A DNA stretch of 64,000 bases from Profundibacter sp033851955 (GTDB lineage: Bacteria > Pseudomonadota > Alphaproteobacteria > Rhodobacterales > Rhodobacteraceae): assembly GCA_033851955.1 (NCBI GenBank), contig JAWSVK010000019.1:1-64000 (forward strand), written 5' to 3'. Shown here piece by piece: positions 58,715-64,000 of the stretch. Positions within the stretch are counted from its first letter, which is position 1; every line of letters starts with the position of its first letter. The position numbers were made by a program, and so were the translations under genes. The notes below the pieces were generated by a model. That model saw only the letters and a list, made by a program, of their open reading frames with translations, did not search any database and was not told the DNA's origin.

Positions 58715-61700
58715 ATGACTGACCACACCATCACCGACAAAGATTATAAATTATCTGACTGTTATGACCGCACATCGGGCCGTGTTTTCATGACGGGAAC
58801 ACAGGCTTTGGTGCGCATCACGCTTGATCAAGCTCGAAGGGATCGCGAAAACGGGTTGCAAACGGCGGGTTTTGTTTCTGGATATCGTGGCTCGCCGCTT
58901 GGGGCTGTCGACAAAGCATTTTGGAGCATTTCCCCGCGTCTCAAAGCGGACAACATTACATTTCACGCCGCGATCAACGAAGATCTCGCAGTGACGGCTG
59001 TTCTGGGTGCGCAACAAGCCCATTTGGATCCAGATGCGAACGTCAAAGGCGTGTTTGGCATGTGGTACGGCAAAGGCCCCGGTGTTGACCGTTCCGGCGA
59101 CGCGCTCCGACATGGCAATGCTTATGGCACTGCACCACAAGGCGGCGTTTTAGTGGTGGCTGGCGATGACCACGGCTGCGTTTCCTCCTCGATGCCACAC
59201 CAAAGCGACGTGGCCTTTATGTCATGGCTGATACCAACCCTTAATCCAGCCTCGATCGCGGATTACCAAACCTTCGGCGAATATGGTTATGCGCTCTCAA
59301 GGTTCACTGGTGCTTGGGTCGGCTTTAAGGCGATATCCGAAACGGTGGAGGCGGGGCAATCCGTGGCGCTCGCCCCTGACCGTGTCTTTGTGCAACCTGA
59401 ATTCACGCCCCCCGCGGGCGGGCTTCATATCCGGCTGGGTGATCTGCCAGACACACAGATCGAAACGCGGTTGTCGGCCAAGATCGAGGCCGTGCGGGCC
59501 TTTGTCGAGGCCAACCCGATTGACCACGCGATCTATAATGTCAGCAACGCGCGATATGGCATCGTCACGACGGGCAAAGCCCATCTCGACACGCTTGAGG
59601 CGCTTAGGTTGTTGGGATTAACCCCACAAAAATGTCGTGACATTGGCATCGATATTTACAAGGTTGGTATGGTTTGGCCACTCGGGCGACGCGACGCGCT
59701 GGCCTTTGCCTCCGGCAAGCAAGAGCTGCTGGTGATCGAGGAAAAACGCGGCATCATCGAGAGCCAACTGAAGGAATGCTTTTATGATTATCCCGGCTTA
59801 AAACCTGCGAGGATGGTTGGCAAACGTGACGACCAAGACCAGCCACTGGTTCCATGGACTGGAGAGCTAAGCCCGCTGCAATTGGTCCCAATCATCGCCG
59901 CGCGTCTTGCCAAGCATTTCAAAGATACTGGCCTGCTAGAAAAAGCGGCTGACCTTACCCGCAGCGCACCGCCTGTTTTGAACGTCTCAGGCGCCAATCG
60001 CACCCCCTATTTTTGTTCGGGCTGCCCGCACAACACATCGACCAAAGTGCCCTGTGGCAGCAAAGCGGCCTCTGGTATCGGTTGCCATGTGATGGCCAGT
60101 TGGATGGACCGCGACACGACCGGGTTTGCCCAAATGGGGGCCGAGGGTGTCCCTTGGGTCGCGGCCTCCAAATTCAATGGCGGCAAACACATTTTCCAAA
60201 ACCTAGGTGAAGGCACTTGGTATCATTCGGGGTCACTTGCCATCCGGCAAGCGGTGGCAGCCTCAACCAACATCACCTATAAAATCCTATTTAACGACGC
60301 CGTTGCAATGACCGGCGGGCAGCCCGTCGATGGCCCCGTTTCACCGCACGCAATCGCGTGGTCTTCGCACTCCGAAGGTGTTGAACGGATCGCAATGGTG
60401 TCGGATGCCCCCGCCCAATTTATACGTGCCGACTACCCGCCCCGCACCACATTTTCGCACCGCGATGATCTGGACGCTGTGCAACGCGAACTGCGTGACA
60501 TCCCAGGTGTTACAGTCTTGATTTATCAACAAACCTGCGCGACCGAAAAACGTCGCAAACGCAAACGCGGCCAAATGGATGACCCCGCCAAACATGTCAT
60601 CATTAACAGTCTGGTCTGTGAAGGCTGCGGCGATTGCTCAGTTGAGAGCAACTGTCTGAGTGTGGAGCCGCGCAAAACCCCCTTTGGTTTGAAACGAAAA
60701 ATCAACCTGTCCAGCTGCAACAAGGATTTCACCTGCGTCAAAGGCTTTTGCCCCAGTTTTGTGACCATCGAGGGCGGCCAGCGAAAAAAATCCGTCGGCA
60801 GGGCGATTGATCTGATTTCACTGGCGAAGGATTTGCCAATGCCCACCCTGCCCGCCTTGGACGCCCCGTTTGACCTGTTGGTCACGGGGGTTGGCGGCAC
60901 AGGAGTCGTGACCGTCGGCGCGGTCATAACCATGGCTGCGCATCTTGAAGGACATGGCGCGAGCGTGTTGGATTTCACAGGGTTTGCCCAAAAATTCGGG
61001 ACCGTCGTCAGTTATGTGCGCGTCGCCAAAAATCCAAATGACATTAATCAGGTCAGAACCGAAGAAGGTTCGGCAGACGCGGTTATTGGGTGTGACGCCG
61101 TGGTTTCGTCGTCACCAAAGGCCTCGACCCATTATGGTTCGGGCACGAAAATGGTCCTGAACCTTGCCGAAATGCCTACTGGAGACATTGTTTTGAACAG
61201 GGACGCGGACCTGCGGATTGATCATCGCAAACAGGTCATCCAAAACAGTCTGGCAGCGGATAGTCTATTTGCCTTTGACGCCAACGCCCTGGCAGAAGAC
61301 CTGCTGGGCGACAGTGTTTTTGCCAATGTCATGTTGATGGGATTTGCCTGGCAAAAGGGCCTCGTCCCAGCGGGCCTGACTGCGCTGCACAAAGCCTTGC
61401 AGCTAAACGGCGTGTCACCAGATGCCAATATCACAGCCTTTGCTGCGGGGCGTGTCATGGCCGTCGCGCCAGAAAAGCTGGTCTCGCCAAAGGTCGATGC
61501 CATTCCTGAAACGGCACAAGATGTGATCACGATCCGCGCCGGTTTTTTGACAGGTTACCAAAATGCGAACTACGCACAACGCTATCGCGACACACTGGCA
61601 GCATTCCAAACGGCACATCCAACCTGCGCCGACAACATGCTGCAAGCGGCAGCCAAATCGCTGTTCAAGCTGATGGCCCCAAAGGATGAATACGAAGTCG

Positions 61701-62125
61701 CAAGGCTGCATTTAGACCCTTCATTTGCAAAAGAAATCCAAGACAGTTTTGAAGGCAACTACAAGATCAAATACCACATGGCACCATCCTTCCTGCCCAG
61801 CAAACCCGATGCCAGAGGCCGGCCAACAAAACGACAATTTGGCGCTTGGGCGAGGATCGGCTTCAAAGCTCTTTGCGTCCTGCGCCCAATCCGCGGTGGC
61901 ATGTTGGATCCGTTTCGCTTTCAGGCTGACCGAAAACTTGATGCGCAGACGCTGCACTGGTTCGAAGGTATTCTGGCAATGTCGGCGGAACAGCATGCCA
62001 CGCTCAGCAAGGATGAGTGGCTAAAAACGCTCTCGGCCCCAATGGGCATCCGTGGTTACGGACCTGTCAGAAAAGTGGCGACGACCGCAATCATCAACGA
62101 TGTAGATGCCTTGTTTCGGAACTAG
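58715..62125 (+). CDS. Fused indolepyruvate:ferredoxin oxidoreductase (IorA-IorB type)
   Basis: A 1136-residue 2-ketoacid oxidoreductase with alpha and beta parts in one chain. The N-terminal pyrimidine/thiamine-diphosphate part has SGYRGSPLGAVD and GVFGMWYGKGPGVDRSGDA, then CSGCPHNTSTKVP near 435 and a diphosphate-binding GIGCHVMASWMDRDT. A ferredoxin-like region around residues 635-690 has the cysteines CEGCGDCSVESNC, SSCNKDFTCVKGFC. The C-terminal gamma-like part begins at DLLVTGVGGTGVVTVGAV near 725. It oxidatively decarboxylates aryl-pyruvates, derived from aromatic amino acids, to aryl-acetyl-CoA. ATG at 58715 follows AGGA; ten bases after its stop begins an IS remnant. Confidence 0.88.
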   Translation: MTDHTITDKDYKLSDCYDRTSGRVFMTGTQALVRITLDQARRDRENGLQTAGFVSGYRGSPLGAVDKAFWSISPRLKADNITFHAAINEDLAVTAVLGAQQAHLDPDANVKGVFGMWYGKGPGVDRSGDALRHGNAYGTAPQGGVLVVAGDDHGCVSSSMPHQSDVAFMSWLIPTLNPASIADYQTFGEYGYALSRFTGAWVGFKAISETVEAGQSVALAPDRVFVQPEFTPPAGGLHIRLGDLPDTQIETRLSAKIEAVRAFVEANPIDHAIYNVSNARYGIVTTGKAHLDTLEALRLLGLTPQKCRDIGIDIYKVGMVWPLGRRDALAFASGKQELLVIEEKRGIIESQLKECFYDYPGLKPARMVGKRDDQDQPLVPWTGELSPLQLVPIIAARLAKHFKDTGLLEKAADLTRSAPPVLNVSGANRTPYFCSGCPHNTSTKVPCGSKAASGIGCHVMASWMDRDTTGFAQMGAEGVPWVAASKFNGGKHIFQNLGEGTWYHSGSLAIRQAVAASTNITYKILFNDAVAMTGGQPVDGPVSPHAIAWSSHSEGVERIAMVSDAPAQFIRADYPPRTTFSHRDDLDAVQRELRDIPGVTVLIYQQTCATEKRRKRKRGQMDDPAKHVIINSLVCEGCGDCSVESNCLSVEPRKTPFGLKRKINLSSCNKDFTCVKGFCPSFVTIEGGQRKKSVGRAIDLISLAKDLPMPTLPALDAPFDLLVTGVGGTGVVTVGAVITMAAHLEGHGASVLDFTGFAQKFGTVVSYVRVAKNPNDINQVRTEEGSADAVIGCDAVVSSSPKASTHYGSGTKMVLNLAEMPTGDIVLNRDADLRIDHRKQVIQNSLAADSLFAFDANALAEDLLGDSVFANVMLMGFAWQKGLVPAGLTALHKALQLNGVSPDANITAFAAGRVMAVAPEKLVSPKVDAIPETAQDVITIRAGFLTGYQNANYAQRYRDTLAAFQTAHPTCADNMLQAAAKSLFKLMAPKDEYEVARLHLDPSFAKEIQDSFEGNYKIKYHMAPSFLPSKPDARGRPTKRQFGAWARIGFKALCVLRPIRGGMLDPFRFQADRKLDAQTLHWFEGILAMSAEQHATLSKDEWLKTLSAPMGIRGYGPVRKVATTAIINDVDALFRN

Positions 62126-62129
62126 CGTA

Positions 62130-62571
62130 CCGCAGGCTTCTTTGATGTTCTAAGCGGGCAAAACTTGCCATACGGTTTGGGCAACAAATTTCGCCTTGAT
62201 CGCACAGATCATCATACGACTTGCGCCATCCATAAACTTTGCCACGGTCCTCCCAGCCATCTTTAATCAAATCAGTTTGGCGCTTGTCTTCCTTCGTACT
62301 TTTACTGAGAGGGTCTTTAGCCAAGCATAAAGGTCGCTGGCAGGAATACGCAGGCAACGGCACACTGCACGGACAGTAACCACAAGGCGATGCTTCTCGA
62401 CAAACGCATACTTCATTTTGTATCCATGGCGAAGTTCCAACTTTAAGCGCCGTATCTCTCGGTTTTACCTCGTATCAACTCTGGTATCCTTGGCGGGCGT
62501 GGATCGCCTCGATCAATCACTTGCGGGACCGCATCACATTTAAACTCATCTGTAAATCTTGTTCCGGACAT
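62130..62571 (-). pseudogene. Degraded IS3-family transposase (orfA/orfB remnant)
   Basis: Reading the minus strand from 62571, a 42-residue OrfA fragment begins MSGTRFTDEFKCDAVPQVID, an IS3/IS911-type N terminus, and stops at 62443 after an apparent internal deletion. Another frame then continues with REIRRLKLELRHGYK into an OrfB start MKYAFVEKHRLVVTVRAVC at 62416. A one-base loss near 62320 shifts the frame before DPLSKSTKEDKRQTDLIKDG and KVYGWRKSYDDL, both typical of HTH_21 of IS3 OrfB. Homology ends after RMASFARLE near 62140; the DDE catalytic domain is missing. No terminal inverted repeats or target duplication are recognisable. The 193 bases after the remnant (62572-62764) hold no gene. 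Confidence 0.82.
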
Positions 62572-62764
62572 AGCGTTCTCCTTGCTTCCCAAAATACCCA
62601 GCACTGCGTCCAAAAACCTAGCGGCTATTCAATTTGCAACATATCGAAACGGCGATCGGATCAGAATTAAGGGAAAAAACATCTCTACATAATAGGAATG
62701 ACTTTACGCCTTATGGCCGCCGTCGGCCAAAACGGACGAGCAATTTTACCAATTGGAGATAAAC

Positions 62765-63334
62765 ATGAGAAATCTACTAATAACTGCGGGCTTCATAGTT
62801 GGTGCGTTTTCCGCCTCTGCGAATGATTACAAACCAGCAATGCAGGCCTATCTTGATTCTAACGTCAGCACGTGGGCACAGAGCACTGTCTTGATAGATG
62901 CAATCCGAGCACAGAATGCTCAAACGTCTGGCTATGACCAAGCTGAAATCAACCGTCTTGATCAGGTTTGGCGCTCCGAAGTCGGAACGTCGTCCTCACA
63001 AATGATCTCCGAAGTTCTAGAGAACGACGCTGCAAGCTTTCTAAGTGAACAACTGGGCAGTTCTGGTGGTATCATCAGCGAAATATTTGTTATGGACGCT
63101 CGTGGCCTAAATGTTGCCGCAAGTGACGTGACATCCGATTATTGGCAAGGTGATGAGGCCAAATTCCAAAAAACCTTTGAGATCGGGCCTGATTCAGTAC
63201 ATTTCGGTGATGTCGAATTCGACGAGTCCAGCCAGACCTATCAGGGACAGGTTTCGATTGTAATTGTCGACCCCACATCAAATGTCCCAATCGGTGCGAT
63301 TACAATCGGACTAAACGCCGAGACGTTGCTCTAA
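62765..63334 (+). CDS. Secreted PDC-sensor (Cache-like) protein
   Basis: A 189-residue protein with a signal peptide at 1-20 (GAFSASA|ND) and no membrane anchor. The C-terminal half resembles a single PDC/Cache sensor domain: EIFVMDARGLNVAASDVTSDYWQGDEAKFQ, split over residues ~102-132 (core SDYWQGDEAKF), then GDVEFDESSQTYQGQVSI and a closing DPTSNVPIGAITIGLN strand. Such domains usually form the extracytoplasmic part of receptors; here it is freestanding in the periplasm. GGAG precedes the ATG at 62765. The next gene encodes a membrane receptor, so it may be a soluble ligand-binding partner for it. Confidence 0.75.
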   Translation: MRNLLITAGFIVGAFSASANDYKPAMQAYLDSNVSTWAQSTVLIDAIRAQNAQTSGYDQAEINRLDQVWRSEVGTSSSQMISEVLENDAASFLSEQLGSSGGIISEIFVMDARGLNVAASDVTSDYWQGDEAKFQKTFEIGPDSVHFGDVEFDESSQTYQGQVSIVIVDPTSNVPIGAITIGLNAETLL

Positions 63335-63364
63335 ATTTCGGTTTGAGCCACACCCAATTAATAC

Positions 63365-63393
63365 AACACGACTGCCCTACTTGCAGCCGTGTT
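63365..63393 (+). repeat. Hairpin after the PDC-sensor gene
   Basis: AACACGACTGC pairs with GCAGCCGTGTT, one A/C mismatch, around the loop CCTACTT. It lies 31 bases after the stop and 39 bases before the receptor start. There is no T run, so it probably reduces rather than ends transcription into the receptor gene. Confidence 0.5.
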
Positions 63394-63431
63394 CCACTTA
63401 CCACTCTGCAACATCGGGAAATCGACTAGCC

Positions 63432-64000
63432 ATGCTCAAACCCATCTCAGGAATTCTTCGTGTTTTCACCCAAAGTTCTGTGTTTCTTACCAGCACTTTG
63501 ATTGTTGCTTGTTGTACCGCAATTGTGTCCGCTTCTCTTCAGTTTTCATCATTCAGAGCGTCGCAAAATCTCACGGACGACAGCGTTCGATTGCGAGGGT
63601 TAGAGGTAACGCAGTTAATTGCGCAGCAGGTTGGCGGCGCGTTGAAATTTTCCAAGAACAGCGCCATCGACAGAGTTTTCTCCGATGCCATCGCCCTGTC
63701 TGAAGGAGCAGCAGTTTCGGCGGTTGCAATATCTGCGGATGGCTCGTTGCTTGTTTCACAAGGGGAAAATCTCGAAGCCAGTAAGGCCTTGGCCGGCCTT
63801 GTTGACGCCGCGCAGGCCGATGGAAAATCCAAACGGAGTGCCGACGGATTTCTGGTCGTGACTCCTGTCAAATTTGGCAAGAATGACGAGATTGTTGGTT
63901 CCATTGCGATACAGTGGTCTGCGAAAACAATGCAAGAGAAGCTGTGGGCGGCGTTGCTGTCTTCATTGCTCATTACAGGTGCCTTGTTTGTTGGAGTTCT
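63432..64000 (+). CDS. Membrane receptor N-terminus, probable methyl-accepting chemotaxis protein (partial)
   Basis: An open frame from ATG 63432 to the window end, 189 codons. It begins with a short cytoplasmic segment, a helix at about 16-37 (SVFLTSTLIVACCTAIVSAS), a periplasmic part of ~130 residues, and a second helix beginning near 172 (LWAALLSSLLITGALFVGV). The periplasmic part has a compact sensor pattern, VSAVAISADGSLLVSQG ... DGFLVVTPVKFGKNDEIVGSIAIQW, like small Cache/PAS-type domains. This topology, together with the upstream secreted PDC protein, suggests a chemotaxis receptor, but a histidine kinase or diguanylate cyclase is possible because the cytoplasmic domain is outside the window. 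Confidence 0.7.
   Translation, partial: MLKPISGILRVFTQSSVFLTSTLIVACCTAIVSASLQFSSFRASQNLTDDSVRLRGLEVTQLIAQQVGGALKFSKNSAIDRVFSDAIALSEGAAVSAVAISADGSLLVSQGENLEASKALAGLVDAAQADGKSKRSADGFLVVTPVKFGKNDEIVGSIAIQWSAKTMQEKLWAALLSSLLITGALFVGV

Noticed and set aside
1..64000. CRISPR arrays, tRNA or rRNA genes, prophage or integrase genes, toxin-antitoxin pairs
   Set aside because: None seen: no regularly spaced direct repeats, no cloverleaf-like sequences in the short intergenic gaps, and no recombinase other than the broken IS3 remnant.

Overview
The window looks like chromosome from an alphaproteobacterium, most likely a marine Rhodobacterales/Roseobacter-group species. This is inferred from the gene families (TRAP and TTT transporters, the glp glycerol ABC operon, a nosRZDFYLX cluster with a Dnr-type regulator, a PDC-sensor/chemotaxis pair) and the moderately GC-rich codon use. 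No tRNA, rRNA, CRISPR array or intact mobile element was seen. Coding density is very high and most genes lie in tightly coupled operons.

Layout. (1) 0-5.6 kb, +: end of an M19 dipeptidase followed by a complete Dpp/Opp-type peptide ABC importer. (2) 5.7-9.4 kb, -: a GntR regulator and a DctQ-DctM-DctP TRAP importer. (3) 9.6-13.5 kb, +: a secreted metallo-beta-lactamase-fold hydrolase and a TctC-TctB-TctA tricarboxylate-type (TTT) importer. (4) 13.5-22.4 kb: an aromatic block with a flavin hydroxylase of the 3-hydroxybenzoate 4-hydroxylase type, divergent from a MarR regulator with two matching operator copies between them. It continues with a + strand run of SDR, crotonase, MarR, feruloyl-CoA-synthase-like ligase, ACMSD-type amidohydrolase and M20 hydrolase that resembles CoA-dependent side-chain shortening of hydroxycinnamates. 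(5) 22.4-34.9 kb, -: a 13-gene operon that reads as the aerobic 2-aminobenzoyl-CoA (anthranilate) pathway with its own branched-chain-type ABC importer, a MarR regulator, a hydroxybenzoyl-CoA-type thioesterase and an atypical RidA. (6) 35.1-36.6 kb: a TRIC-family membrane protein and a 3-hydroxyisobutyrate-dehydrogenase-like enzyme. (7) 36.8-46.3 kb: the nitrous oxide reductase cluster nosRZDFYLX (-) with a divergent Crp/Fnr (Dnr-like) regulator. (8) 46.3-56.4 kb: the glycerol / glycerol-3-phosphate region, glpR-glpD (-) and glpV-S-T-P-Q-U-K (+). (9) 56.4-57.9 kb, -: a BlaI/M56 (BlaR1-like) pair. (10) 58.0-62.1 kb, +: an Lrp regulator and a fused indolepyruvate ferredoxin oxidoreductase. (11) 62.1-64 kb: a broken IS3-family transposase, then a secreted PDC-sensor protein and the start of a probable chemotaxis receptor in more AT-rich DNA.

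How it fits together. The first 35 kb is a catabolic block in which four different importer types (peptide ABC, TRAP, TTT, Liv-type ABC) each sit beside a matching hydrolase, regulator or CoA-ligase pathway. The two aromatic CoA pathways converge at 22.4 kb. The nos block gives N2O respiration; its NosX (ApbE) probably flavinylates NosR. The glp block imports glycerol, phosphorylates it (GlpK) and oxidises it (GlpD) under GlpR.

The observations most worth following are the complementary, asymmetric degeneration of the two glycerol-transporter ATPases GlpS and GlpT, the two near-identical MarR operators spaced exactly 30 bp apart, a 26-bp dyad at the head of the anthranilate operon, a RidA protein lacking its usual active-site arginine, and recurring hairpins between binding-protein genes and their permease genes. 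All functional assignments are from reading the sequence; no database search was possible.
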